From positions 438,045 through 502,044 of the forward strand of contig NW_022985561.1 in assembly GCF_010093815.1 (NCBI RefSeq): a stretch of 64,000 bases of DNA, given 5' to 3'. A program made the translations under genes and the position numbers. The DNA comes from Pseudovirgaria hyperparasitica. Lineage: Eukaryota; Ascomycota; Dothideomycetes; Acrospermales; Acrospermaceae. Under the pieces are notes generated by a model. The model was not told where the DNA came from. It saw only the letters and a program-made list of their open reading frames with translations, and made no database searches. Shown here one piece after another: positions 1 through 10,634 of this stretch (position 1 is the stretch's first letter; the number at the start of each line of letters is the position of its first letter).

Positions 1-1428
1 AGTGATAAAGCCGCGAACTTGGCACGATCTCCCCATGCTGGCATTTGTCCCGGCATCATAATATGAAATGGCCGCCCACGCACCAATTTGATGTGAGCTG
101 CCCCTTTGCAAAAGGCTTCGATTTCGCTATCCTCGATTTGTGAAGTTCGACCAAGTTGCTTCTCGATGGCGCGGACGTTCTCCGTGACTTCACCGATATC
201 ATGCCGCGCTTTAGTCTTATATGTGTTCTGGAGCTCGATGTAATCTTTGGACTGTGCCTTCATATCTGGTACAGAGCCTGGTAGAGGTAGTGCTGAGTGA
301 GTCTTGTGGAAGGTGGATATGGCGTGCGCTATTATCCAGAACGATGCAGACTGGGTAGTGAGATTCTGGCACTCCGCAGCCTCGAACACCTCCCTAACGC
401 CACTGCCTAGAGATGGTGGGTTTAAAGACTTCAAGACCGCAGCAACAGCCTCGTCGTAGTTTTCCTCGCCCCCTTCCGGTGTGTTGGTACGTGCTCCCTT
501 GGCGACGGACTCTCTGAACGCAGTCTTGTCTTTATAATTGCCAGGTGCCTGTCCGTCGTGTTCAGCTTTCCAGAGGTCGAGATAGTGGAGAAGCAGTAGC
601 ACATAAGGTACATGCCCATGGTCATGCTCATTCATCTGTTCTAGGCCTGTCGTCTTTCGTCTCGCCAGATCTAATAGCGAAGGCCATGGGGTAAGTAGGC
701 GAAGGTCTTGTGTTGATAACGGATCAGGATGTGTGTCGACAATGGGAAATGAAGGTGACAGATGAACGGAAAATTGTGCATAAAAACCTACACAGTGTAT
801 GTAGAAGATGGGAGTTCCTGTAGTAGACGCATGTGATGATATTTGAGCAAGGATCTCGGCTTTTACGGGAGATGTGACCATGATGAGCGTGTATGGCTTC
901 AAAGCTAATTGATTGGAGAGGAACGACTCTATATGCTAGCTGCTCGTCAGCACTCCTCTGCTACAAGTTGCGTTGGACAAACATCTGTTATGAAGTCCCC
1001 TTGGACATCTGGATTCAGTTCCTTGAGCAGATTGCACGTATGCTCTGCTCGATAACCGCCCAGATGCTGCTCCTCGAGAAAGAAGTTCACACCCAAATCA
1101 GCTTCAGTGATTATGCCGGAGTCGAGAATCGTGAAATGACCAACACCTTGACCAGTCAACAATGCGTCTGCCAGATGCCTATCCGGAAGGATCACTGACC
1201 TGGCAATACTAGATTCTTTAATGTTTCTATTCCAACTACACCAGGGCCAGAGTTTATGAGAAGAAGTCGTGATTCTTCGAGAGCAGCCTGACCGCTGGCA
1301 GCCCACAGTCGTAGCTGGCGGTCATATCTGCGTTCATCAGCGATAACGAGGCGGCGAATGCATTTCGGAGCTCACTTCTTCTCCTTGGACGTGGGCCCGT
1401 GGAGTATTGGCGGCGTGGGACTTTCCAT
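1..1428 (-). CDS. ULA1: NEDD8-activating enzyme E1 regulatory subunit (Ula1/NAE1/APP-BP1), partial at the window edge
   Basis: Regulatory half of the heterodimeric E1 that adenylates and activates NEDD8/Rub1 for cullin neddylation; its partner is Uba3. Start ATG at 1428 gives [20 protein letters not shown], the usual N-terminus. Exons read 1428-1376, 1327-1200, 1146-983 and 935 to the left edge; the introns are 48, 53 and 47 nt. Exon 2 carries the Rossmann part (RQLRLW, then [18 protein letters not shown]) and exon 3 continues [11 protein letters not shown] and [16 protein letters not shown]. Exon 4 has the family blocks [62 protein letters not shown] and [20 protein letters not shown]. About 440 residues are visible; the last 100 or so lie outside the window. 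The acceptor of the third intron (936) is the least certain junction. It faces away from RKI1. Confidence 0.93.
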
Positions 1429-2084
1429 ATCCTGCGGAATCACCAAGGCCCTAGTTTCGTGTCGGCCAGGTCGAAGAGAAGATCCGAAGTTACATTCTTG
1501 AGAAGACGTAGGCAACGCTCCGACGAACGACCAGAGAACTGCCGGCAGATTCATACACCGACATTTTGACCGCCTTACTTCTGCCTTAGGCCGCCATAGA
1601 ACATCACGCCCCTCCCTCGCCTGAACAATATCATAATACTGCGGGGCAGCCATCGTGATCCTGCATGCGCCGGGACACGCCCTGGCGGACAGTTCCAGCG
1701 GTGGGAACTATCAACGGTTTCCGACTTTGAGGATCCTTCTCCGCGCGCAATCATTGTCCGTCAGTTCCGGAGGAGAATCTTCGTTGCAACGGCCTACGTC
1801 GCAGTATCACAATTCGTCCTCCCAAGGTTGTTCAGCTCTGAGTCAGTCTATCTCACCCGAACGGCCAGTGAGAAAGACCAGGACTTGTCTCACAAGGCCT
1901 ATAAAAGAGCCCCTCCGCTCCTGTGCCATTAATGCACCTATCGTCAAGTCTGTTCCTCTGCATATCTTCAACCAAATCAACCGCAAGAGTGACCTTGCAC
2001 TGCTCCTCCATTCGACCAATTACACTTCATTGTACGTCACGTACATTTCCATCTCAAGTCTTCGTCCGGACCATCTCGTCCAAA
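1429..2084. promoter_or_regulatory. Divergent promoter between ULA1 and RKI1, with a TATA box for RKI1
   Basis: This 656-nt spacer separates two genes read in opposite directions. A TATAAAA box stands at 1900-1906 on the plus strand, 185 nt before the RKI1 start at 2085. The sequence from 1932 to 2084 is open in the RKI1 frame, which matters for the choice of start (see findings). No TATA-like site was seen on the ULA1 side. Confidence 0.55.
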
Positions 2085-2977
2085 ATGGCAGATACAGTCG
2101 AACAGGCCAAACGTAAGGCCGCAGAGCAAGCGGTGAAAGAGCACTTCGACCCTGAAGCAAGATACGTTGGCATCGGAAGCGGAACGACCATACTATACGT
2201 GGTGGACGCGATCAAAGCAGCATCCACCAACCAAAATATCAAGTTTGTTCCAACTGGCTATCAATCAAAGCAAGCTGTTCTCGCCGCTGGACTCACACCA
2301 ATTGATTTCGACTCGTTGCCTACTAATCAGGTTCTGGACGTGGCATTCGATGGAGCAGATGAGGTCGACGAGGACTTGAACTGTGTCAAAGGAGGTGGAG
2401 CCTGTCTGTTTCAAGAAAAGCTGGTAGCGGAGCGAGCTAAAAAGTTTGTGTGTGTCGCTGGTACGTATATCATTTTATCTGCTTTCAGAAATATTCGAAT
2501 TAACCTAATGTTCTTGCAGACTATAGGAAGGATCAGTCACGGCTATTAACAAAGTGGCCTGCGATCCCGATTGAGGTCGCTCCCCTCGCAAGGTACACTG
2601 TCATTGCAGCTCTCAAAGCTCTCGGCAGTTCCAATCCGGTCGTACGGGATGACTACATGGCAAAAGCTGGACCGATTAGGACCGAACAATACTTCTTCAT
2701 CATCGACGCTCCATTTCCCACTCTATTGACTACAGGTGACGCCGCGAAAGACCCAAATGGAGGAGACGGTACTGATGGCAAATGGGAAGTCGGGAAGCTC
2801 AGCCGCGCCATCAAGAAAATTACTGGCGTACTAGAAGTCGGCTTATTCTGCGGCATGGATGGTGTGGAAGCCACTAGGGCTGGTTTGACCGGCGGACAGA
2901 AGCCAGTCGCAGTTTACTTTGGTTTGCAAGATGGAAGTGTCAAGGTCCGAACGACGAGGAAAGACGAAGCTGCATAG
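2085..2977 (+). CDS. RKI1: Ribose-5-phosphate isomerase A
   Basis: Interconverts ribose-5-phosphate and ribulose-5-phosphate in the non-oxidative pentose phosphate pathway. Exons 2085-2460 and 2520-2977 flank a 59-nt intron and give 277 residues, normal for RpiA. Visible motifs are the phosphate-binding loop YVGIGSGTT, the active-site segment VAFDGADEVDED, the block NCVKGGGACLFQEKLVAERA, and a C-terminal GLFCGMDGVEA. ATG 2085 is chosen because it sits in a good context (caaaATGGC) and starts the conserved part. An in-frame ATG at 1932 would add 51 residues free of acidic residues and rich in Ser, Thr and Arg, resembling a mitochondrial presequence. The gene converges with the F-box gene; the stops are 71 nt apart. 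Confidence 0.95.
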
Positions 2978-3048
2978 GTAGATCATAATCTCCTCTGATG
3001 GCAAGAAACTCCTCGGCAAAAAAGCTTTAATGCTCAAAATGGCTGCGA

Positions 3049-4329
3049 TCAGCTTTCTAGAGCATCCCTTCCATGATTCGCTTGGACGATAGCCATGAGC
3101 TTATCGAAAGCGTTTTCATCCTTCTGTTGCTGATCATCGTCCTGTGGCCTCTCCCAATAATCCACAGGCATACTACCATACTTCGTATCCCAGCAATAGT
3201 ATACCAAATGTTCTTTACTCGTAATATTATCCTGCGGAGTCTTATTTTCATCTGAGCTCTGCTCAATCACAATTTGGAAGCTTCGCAACTTTTTAGGAGC
3301 AGCTTTTGCTATAGCATCCAGAAATTCTGCCCAAGTTGGAGACTCTTCCGTATCATACCCATGCGGCTCACTACCACTGTTGATCAACTTGACTGTTTCT
3401 AAAACCTCCGACTGCGCGCATATCAGGTCCCTCAGCTCAGGACACAGCAAGACGTACTTCAGGGTCAGATGTCGAAGTTTCGGCATGATGAACGGTTGAA
3501 CTTTGAACTCTGCAAACCACCTTTCGCTGTTAGACTTTAGCCCCAAAGGTGCCTCGTTACAGCTCTCAATCTCTAGCGTCTCGATATTTATTAGATGATC
3601 GAATAGATATCGTCCATACGCTTCCGTGGTGCTGACCCAGCCAACACACGTATCCAGATTCCATCCCGCTCCGTTCTCCGCACCACGCAATGTGAATGTG
3701 AAACTTTTCAGTCCACTCAGCATTTTCTGGAAAGCAGGCGTATTCCAAGTGGACACTAGTTTTGGCACATGTTCGCGAATTTCAAGATGTCGGATCGTAT
3801 CAAACCCTGCAACGAGCTCATAGGTTCGCGCCATGAGTCTTCGCCATGCATGAATACGCTCGTCTTCAATGACTGCAGTGTCGGATTCTACGAGGTCGAA
3901 GAGATAGAATGCAGTCCGCATCTCCGCTTCGGTCCAGGTCGGTACCTCGATGATTAGGCTATCAATACCTGGTAGAAGCGACGTATTGGACAGAACCTGC
4001 TCCACAGACTCGGGGATGACGGCGTCGAGTACACTCTGATCGTCCGCGGGGTAGTTTGACTCCAGATCAACCCATTCTTGGGGGCCGGGCGCGTTGAATT
4101 TAAGATGGATGGATTTGATATGCGAGGCATAGGGGCCTTGGATGAAATCGTTTACGGCCTTCCCACTTTCCTCTGTGTTTTTCAGGGGGACCTTCGCGAA
4201 TATGAAGGGGACGAGTAGAGACCGTAGGGCTTTACAGGTACTGCTCAAATTGATATGATCTTGGAAGGAGAGGAGTTCGACAATCGAGAGCTGCAGCTCG
4301 GGAGTGATGGTAACCAGTGTTGGGGGCAT
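3049..4329 (-). CDS. F-box domain protein
   Basis: Intronless gene for a 426-residue protein. An F-box is readable at about residues 9-50 (LQLSIVELLSFQDHINLSST, then CKALRSLLVPFIF), the module that binds Skp1 in SCF ubiquitin ligases. The remainder is acidic and leucine-rich with scattered segments such as GLKSFTFTLRG, IETLEIESCNEAPLG and MPKLRHLTLKYVLL, which look like irregular leucine-rich repeats and could form a substrate-recognition surface. Such fungal F-box proteins are numerous and fast-evolving, so the substrate cannot be named. The ATG at 4329 directly precedes the F-box. Confidence 0.85.
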   Translation of the reverse strand: MPPTLVTITPELQLSIVELLSFQDHINLSSTCKALRSLLVPFIFAKVPLKNTEESGKAVNDFIQGPYASHIKSIHLKFNAPGPQEWVDLESNYPADDQSVLDAVIPESVEQVLSNTSLLPGIDSLIIEVPTWTEAEMRTAFYLFDLVESDTAVIEDERIHAWRRLMARTYELVAGFDTIRHLEIREHVPKLVSTWNTPAFQKMLSGLKSFTFTLRGAENGAGWNLDTCVGWVSTTEAYGRYLFDHLINIETLEIESCNEAPLGLKSNSERWFAEFKVQPFIMPKLRHLTLKYVLLCPELRDLICAQSEVLETVKLINSGSEPHGYDTEESPTWAEFLDAIAKAAPKKLRSFQIVIEQSSDENKTPQDNITSKEHLVYYCWDTKYGSMPVDYWERPQDDDQQQKDENAFDKLMAIVQANHGRDALES

Positions 4330-5949
4330 CGTTCTGTGTCAGACTTGTGTTGTCGATACATGGCACTGGTATTCTAGTAGTGGGGGGTTGACATCCTTAT
4401 GCAGAATGAGCTACTCTGGGCCTTGATGGCATAGGCAGCATCTGCAAAGCGCGACGCGAATTTCAGCCAATGACAGCTACGTATTTGATGGAACTTTGCG
4501 TGTAATATTAGTACCGAGGTAAGGCTTAGTCTGTCATGATAAGCGCAGGCAGCAACCTGACCACGAGCGAACGCTAAAACGTGAACATCTTCTTGTCGGC
4601 ACGGCTCATCCTGCAGCAGACATCAAAACAAGATTGTCAGTCACCGCTGAACATTATGCCTAGGCGTTCACGAACTAGTTCCTTGTACAGTCAAGGCGCA
4701 GACATGAAGTAGAAAGGGGGAGCCGTTTGAAGTCACCCTAACGATACATAGTCTTCCTCGTTGCATCTAGAATATTCAGAGGAATATCAACGGAGTCTGA
4801 TCAGAACAGGACGCTACGTAAATATCTCGGAGTCCTCTGGACCTGACGTGAAAATATTGGGAGTCTCATATGTTGTTTTAGCCCACAGGAAAACTGTAAA
4901 AGCACGGTACCATCAAACATTAGATTCAAAATACGGAAGTCTATTGTCCGGCATGGGCAACGAGATGCCCAGAAAGCCTCGACGAAGAACCGCTCTGCAA
5001 GAGGTAAGCCAGTTTCAATGGAGAGTAGTATTAGAGACAGTATTTCAAGTGGCTGCTGAAGCTGATGCATTGGGCTGGCATTGTGGCTCAAGCAAGAGGC
5101 CCATCAACGAAATTATTGTGAAAACTCCGCTGCAAGCAAAGTCTGGATCATTTTAGGTCATCACGCGAGACGGAAAGACTGCTCTAATGAGCGCTTGGAC
5201 TATTACTTGATGCCGGAACTGACTAGAACGCACTGAATCACTTGACTGCTGTCTCTATCGCTTGTTCAGATGGTAGTTACCAGTAGCTTTTTCAGACAGG
5301 TAATGTGGTCAATGTTCATCGAAACCCGCCAGGATGGCTCCTCATACAGGCATACAGACAATGCGAAGATAGTCCTATGAACCAACGTGTTTTCAACTGC
5401 CATATCTGATTTTGCTGGAGACAAGGTGGTATAGATAAAGTAAATGGGGACCGGAAAGAGCAATGACGGAAGGAAAAATTGGGACGCAAAGAGTAAAGCC
5501 AGCTTGGTACGTACCAGAAAGGAGATATGGTCTCAACCAGACTTCGTATAATCGAAACTTCAGTGCTATCTCGCCTCAAAGTTCTTATCCAGCCAACTCA
5601 AGACTTTGGAAACCGAGAAAATTCCAAAGACGTCTTCTGAGGATGATTGAAGGCAATTGCATACACTTCTTAATTCTCCCACCCAACACTTATGTCTTAT
5701 TTATGCTCGTGTCAGAGAGGATATCCACATACGTATGACTGCCATTGATCTCATTTGTATTCATGGAAGAGGCCCCACCATACAGACCCAGCCAACTTCA
5801 GAGCATCTTTCACAAATCGGTCTAACATGTAGACCCATGGTCAGGCTCTACTTCGTTGAGCCACCCTCTGGTTGACCATAGGTGTACCATGAGAGTTACG
5901 GCTACTTCGTCAACTATTTTATACCACTTCAATGCCATGGAAGGATAAC
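4330..5949. other. Intergenic, no supported gene
   Basis: No reading frame here is convincing. The longest open stretch (4761-5156, plus strand) opens at TTG rather than ATG, and an unrelated frame of similar length overlaps it on the other strand. The 5' part should hold the promoter of the F-box gene. Confidence 0.5.
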
Positions 5950-6565
5950 CTACGCCACAATTCCCTGCGCAAGCTGTATCGCCGCCCCAGTAAGCTCTTT
6001 CGGTAACTCAGAACGATAGCCGCCGTTGAGATACACTTCCTCGAAATGCAGATCGATGATAGCAATGGTGCGAAGCTCGCTTATAGAGAGCGCACTCTCG
6101 ACTGCCTTTGACGCTGGAACCTTTCGATCGAAGCGGAATGTCATGAACGCCTCCTGGATCGTGCTGTGGCGACCATATCCAGTCTTGATGATATTGTAAC
6201 CCACGAAGTCGGACTCGCTGATCCAGCTATCTATGTCGTTTGGTATAAGTATGTAGACATTCGCGAGAGCACGATTGGTTACCAAATACGAGTATATAAT
6301 GTAGGAGTCTGATCAGATAATTGAGTTTATGAATTCTATGCTGATCCGTCCTCAGGACATTGTTACTGAGATGGGTCGTTATGGTCGAGATATCTTGCAG
6401 GACTTGTTGCCAGCGTGGATCGTGCTTGAGGCGTTGGGAACCGGGTACTCTGTTTATGGCGTGAAGGTCTATGGCTGTGAGGATATCTCTGATGAGAGCG
6501 AGAATGGTCTTGAGCTGGATGTCTGCTGCGGCGATGGCGCTGAGGTTTGAAGTGTCAAACTCCAT
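5950..6565 (-). CDS. Hypothetical protein, two exons
   Basis: Not recognised. Two open frames join cleanly through a 52-nt intron (6231-6282; donor GTAACC, acceptor CATAG), giving about 187 residues from the ATG at 6565. The junction reads HYILVF then DSWISESDFVGY. The N-terminal half is rich in Leu and Ile and probably helical (ILALIRDILTAIDLHAINRV, LNYLIRLLHYILVF). The C-terminal half looks like an alpha/beta fold (GRHSTIQEAFMTFRFDR, ELRTIAIIDLHFEEVYLNGG). There is no signal peptide or clear membrane segment. The match of frame, length and splice sites supports a real gene; function is unknown. Confidence 0.5.
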
Positions 6566-7257
6566 TCTTAAGTTGTTATTTAGATCTAAAGTTGAGGCTC
6601 TGCATGTCGGCGGTCTGTCCTATCCTAGTAGTGAAGATGCCCTGGAGTCAGGTAGTGGCACCCTGTACTCGGTGCCAGGATCACTTTGTATACCAGGCTA
6701 TGAATGAATAGCATGAAGTTGCAGTCCCCTGCGTCATGGTGCTGATTTATTATTTTGCTGTTCTACGTAGGACATGTCGCTTATAGTCCAGTCTGACAGG
6801 GCGAGATGTATGTTCATCCCTTTCGAGACTTCTGTCCTACAATGAACGCTGCTTGAGATCGGTAAGCCGCATCAAGTATCCCTCGGAAATATAGTGACCT
6901 TATGAAACTATGAGAGTCTCGGCGGTATATGCATGTCATTAATATATCTAAGCTCTCGAGTGTTCCTTTGAATATCCCTTGAGAATCTAAATGATCTTTA
7001 CCTAGCCTGTTAACCGTTAGCTTTGTTACTTTAAACATCACCTAAATCAGAAATGTAGTATACATACTTCACTCCTGCTCTACCGCCCATCTCTAAGCAA
7101 TGGCTCCCTCTCACTACAATCTCCATCCCTATTCCTCTCCAAATCCTGTCCCCTGTGCACCCACGCGTGTACTACCATTGGATAAAACACAACTCTATTC
7201 CGTCCGTCAGCCTCTACAACATCATCTCACCCCTTCCCATCGCACCCACGCATACAC
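6566..7257. other. Intergenic, no supported gene
   Basis: The segment about 6880-7060 is AT-rich. A pyrimidine-rich plus-strand frame beginning with ATG at 7100 runs into the antisense of the next gene and has no recognisable content. The left part is the expected promoter of the 5950-6565 gene. Confidence 0.45.
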
Positions 7258-7686
7258 TCACAGCAAGAACACCGCACTTCCCCCTGTTGTAACCACCCTT
7301 CGATACCACACGTCCCCATAATTCGCGTCCCGCGCCACACACGCATCTGTACATAACCACACCCATACCGCCGTCGCTGCCACGCTCTTGATGAGTTCTA
7401 AGTACAGCCCGGCATGGTCTCCGCCCATATACTCGCTATGAGCACCACCATGCCCGTGCAAGCTCGCCCTCCTCTGCACAAGCACAATACCCACGATCAG
7501 CCCCGCCATCAGCGTCACAAAGAGCGCTCGCGTTGCATCTTCGATGGGGATGTAATAGTTCCAGAACACAGCGCTTAGCACCGTGAAGCCCTGAGTCAAA
7601 AACACAGGGGTAGCGAGCAGAGCTTGGAAAAGTGTTGTTGTATGGGCAATATGTGTCGTGAGGGAGGGGGGTGTGGTGGGCATCAT
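7258..7686 (-). CDS. Small integral membrane protein of unknown function
   Basis: Single-exon gene, 142 residues from the ATG at 7686 (a second ATG follows directly). Three hydrophobic stretches look membrane-spanning: about residues 18-42 (FQALLATPVFLTQGFTVLSA), 53-70 (ALFVTLMAGLIVGIVLVQ) and 98-113 (IKSVAATAVWVWLC). The second is followed by a basic and Gly/His-rich loop (RRASLHGHGGAHSEYMGG). I do not recognise the family. The clean hydrophobic pattern and absence of stops argue that it is coding. Confidence 0.55.
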   Translation of the reverse strand: MMPTTPPSLTTHIAHTTTLFQALLATPVFLTQGFTVLSAVFWNYYIPIEDATRALFVTLMAGLIVGIVLVQRRASLHGHGGAHSEYMGGDHAGLYLELIKSVAATAVWVWLCTDACVARDANYGDVWYRRVVTTGGSAVFLL

Positions 7687-9605
7687 ATGACAGAGTGAGG
7701 GAAGGAGGGCAGCGTGGATACGGAAGGGGAACTGTAGCTAGAAAGCTAGAGTTTGGAGAGTGAGACAGAGAATAGATCTAATGAATGGATACAGTCTGAT
7801 ATCTTTATTGCATAGTCAAGGTGCGTGTGTAGCTGAGTGCTTGGGATGAGTAAGATGCGGGGCGGAGTAGGTAGCTATACCTCATATTATGACACGGCAC
7901 AGTGGGTTCTTCATAGCATGAGATGGAAACCGACGAAATAACAGCGTAGGTGCTTTCAACTTAGTCGAACAAGAGCCTACTATACGTAGATAACATTAGC
8001 TGTTCCACATTGTCGAAGAAAATAAAAATAAGAGTTATACAAGCTTTACATCTATAAGCTCAATTTGCTCCTGGTAAATAAAGATATAGTTTCATACTGA
8101 CTGCATCTCTGAACAGATCCTCTTTGACCCTGCTTCTGTTTCTAGGTTCAGTAGACTCATATCATAAGAACTATATAAATCGTGGCAGAACTTGTACTTC
8201 TGCGGCGCTCCCAAGGTTTCTAGATGTAATCGCAGTACGATCGGTACCAGGAGGCCCTGGACGGCTAATGACCAGATTCAAGGGTGTTGACCCTTGCTGG
8301 TTGCCTCCGATTGCTACTCTAACGATAGCATTGCTCGTTTCTCGATTGTGCCTGTCATCAATAGCTTGGTATACCAACATCAGCACCTACATGTCGCTCA
8401 GTCAAAGTACGAGTTGCGCAGTCGAAGTAGCACCAGACTATATGCAAGAGCTTGGAGCCTGTCATCACTGATCAGGAAGCTTACTGGGTACGTATCATCC
8501 AAGTTACCCCTTAACAGCCTCCAGACTCTCTATGTCTAGCTGTCCAAGCTTGAGATTCGACATTGAAAGTCTGTAGTCAGGCGAATAGGTCCTGGTAGAC
8601 GCGCTCGAAACACTTTGGTCATAAAATACGTTGCCAACTTATTCGAGGTATTGTTATTGCGCCTATGTTAATAGTAGTTGGAAACAATAGGTCATTCCGC
8701 ATGTCATTATTCTACCTCTCTATATTTAGCCTTTCATAACGACTTTGAAAATCTAGACCTATATGAAAATGTAATAAATTTACTCCACTTAGAAATCACA
8801 TCTAAAGCCGTAAATTCATGGATAATATTTTTGTAATATGTATACTATCGATGAAACTTATAATACTAAATACTAGGATCAAGGGATACTAAAAGGACTA
8901 TTATTGTTCTAATTAGAGTAACTTAAAATTATTAAAACACACAATGAAAGCTTGGAAAGTGATATCTATTTTTCTTCTTATCCCTTCTACATTCAGACTC
9001 TAGAGTATATAGTACTTTCTCTTAGTAACACTCTTATTCTATCACCATAAAATAATCTTACTTTATAAAGTATGATTCCCACCTCATCCACTCCTCTGAA
9101 ACAAACCCGCCAAGATTCAAACCGCGAAACCTTAAATCCGGCCTCCGTCCTCCGTCTCCACCTTTATCTTTGATCATTCTTAGCGCCGGCTCCAGATTCC
9201 GCGCGCACAACGCTAAATGCAACTCGCCCGGCCAAATCAGACCACGACTGGTTGTCACAGAGGTGTTGTGGTAGCAGAGTACGTCATCCAACATTTAGTG
9301 CCGAACGCCTATCGCCTATTGACTTTCGTCTGGGTGAGCGCTATATGTGTGTTGTGTACAGATACATACTGTACATATATAAGGTGCGCCAGTGGTTGTT
9401 GGTTGTTGCGTTTCAAAGAGAGACGAATTGAGGCTACATCCAGCGAATTACCTACGTATTGTCGTCTACCTGTATATTGCAAAGCTCCGCGCGGAAATCA
9501 CTGAAACAACCCCCTGCCAAACCCCAACAAGCAAGCACGCCCAAACGCAGAAACGCACAAACACCCCAAACACAAACACAAACCGCACAAACGCCCCGCA
9601 ACACA
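7687..9605. other. Intergenic, including an AT-rich block and the promoter of the aldo-keto reductase
   Basis: No gene is supported. Codons in the open frames at 8124-8539 and 9058-9294 show no family resemblance. A strongly AT-rich block lies at about 8610-9070. A TATATAAG element stands at 9375-9382, 224 nt before the reductase start. The leader 9480-9605 is rich in C and A (many CAAAC/ACAAA units), which is common in leaders of well-expressed fungal genes. Confidence 0.5.
8610..9070. repeat. AT-rich block, possibly a RIP-degraded repeat remnant
   Basis: Base composition changes abruptly to mostly A and T with many TA steps (for example taatactaaatactagg and cttaaaattattaaaac). It has no open frame of note and is flanked by ordinary sequence. 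In ascomycetes such blocks are often repeats mutated by RIP. No terminal repeats or coding remnant can be recognised, so the origin is inference. Confidence 0.35.
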
Positions 9606-10481
9606 ATGCCGCCATCGCCGCCGCTAACAAACACATCCACAGCCTCCCTCCTCTCAGGCCACAAAATGCCCCTCCTCGGCTACGGCGTCTACAAGACACC
9701 CGCCCAGGACACCGCAGTCGCCGTCCACCACGCCCTCTCGCACTCCTACCGCCACATCGACTGCGCCGTCGCCTACGCCAACGAAGCCGCGGCCGCCGAA
9801 GCGCTGCACAACAGCGGCATCCCGCGATCGCAGCTCTTCTTCACGTCCAAGATCCCCCCGGACAAGACGAGTTACGCGGGAGCGCGGCAGAGCGTTGCGG
9901 AGACGCTGGAGCGCACGGGGCTCGGGTATGTGGATTTGTACCTTGTGCATGCGCCGTATGGGGGGCGCGAGGGCCGGTTGGGGGCGTGGGCGGGGCTTGT
10001 GGAGGCGGTGCGGGCGGGGCAGGTGCGTAGTATTGGGGTGAGTAATTACGGGGTGCGGCATTTGGAGGAGTTGGAGGCGTATATGCGTGAGAGGGAGGCG
10101 GCGGAGGGCAGTGGTGCGGGCGGGGTGTTGAGTGTGAATCAGGTGGAGCTGCATCCCTGGCTGGGACGGCGGGAGATTGTGGAGTGGTGTCAGCGCAGAG
10201 GTGTTGTAGTGCAGGCATATGCGCCGCTGGTGCGGGCGACGAGGAACGAGGAGCCGGTGCTGGTGCGGCTAGCGGAGAGGTATGGAAAGACGCCCAGTCA
10301 GGTGCTGGTGCGATGGAGCTTGCAGAAGGGGTTTGTGCCGCTGCCAAAGAGTGTGAATAAGGAGCGAATAGAGGAAAATGCGGGCGTGTTTGGGTGGGAG
10401 ATTAGTGACGAGGACATGGAGACGTTGGAGCTCGATTGCTACGAGCCGTGTGCGTGGGATCCGACAGTCATCACGGACTAG
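9606..10481 (+). CDS. Aldo-keto reductase
   Basis: NAD(P)H-dependent oxidoreductase with a (beta/alpha)8 barrel; reduces aldehydes or ketones. Intronless, 291 residues. The catalytic tetrad can be placed: Asp and Tyr in YRHIDCAVAYANE, Lys in LFFTSKIPPD, His in DLYLVHAPYGG. The cofactor-binding parts IGVSNYG, VNQVELHPWL and VPLPKSVNKERIEENAGVF are in order. The ATG at 9606 is the first in frame. The ORF is markedly GC-rich at third positions compared with the AT-rich DNA just upstream. Subfamily looks like the 2,5-diketo-gluconate/GCY1-type reductases; substrate unknown. Confidence 0.92.
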   Translation: MPPSPPLTNTSTASLLSGHKMPLLGYGVYKTPAQDTAVAVHHALSHSYRHIDCAVAYANEAAAAEALHNSGIPRSQLFFTSKIPPDKTSYAGARQSVAETLERTGLGYVDLYLVHAPYGGREGRLGAWAGLVEAVRAGQVRSIGVSNYGVRHLEELEAYMREREAAEGSGAGGVLSVNQVELHPWLGRREIVEWCQRRGVVVQAYAPLVRATRNEEPVLVRLAERYGKTPSQVLVRWSLQKGFVPLPKSVNKERIEENAGVFGWEISDEDMETLELDCYEPCAWDPTVITD

Positions 10482-10634
10482 ACGGGTAGATGTGATGCCA
10501 TGGATGAGAGTGATTGACGGAAGCGGTCGTGTTGAGAGTGTTTTGAGGTGTTGCTATGTGGTGTGAGATATTGGACTAGATGATCGTGTCAGATCCAGAC
10601 ATTGTATATGTAACATGAACTCCTGATGTTCCTC

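Noticed and set aside
7100-7321. Plus-strand open frame with a good start context
   Set aside because: Low-complexity Pro/His/Thr-rich translation from pyrimidine-rich DNA that overlaps the antisense of a better-supported gene.
9459-9605. N-terminal extension of the aldo-keto reductase
   Set aside because: The upstream frame begins with TTG and is CA-rich leader sequence; the first ATG is at 9606.
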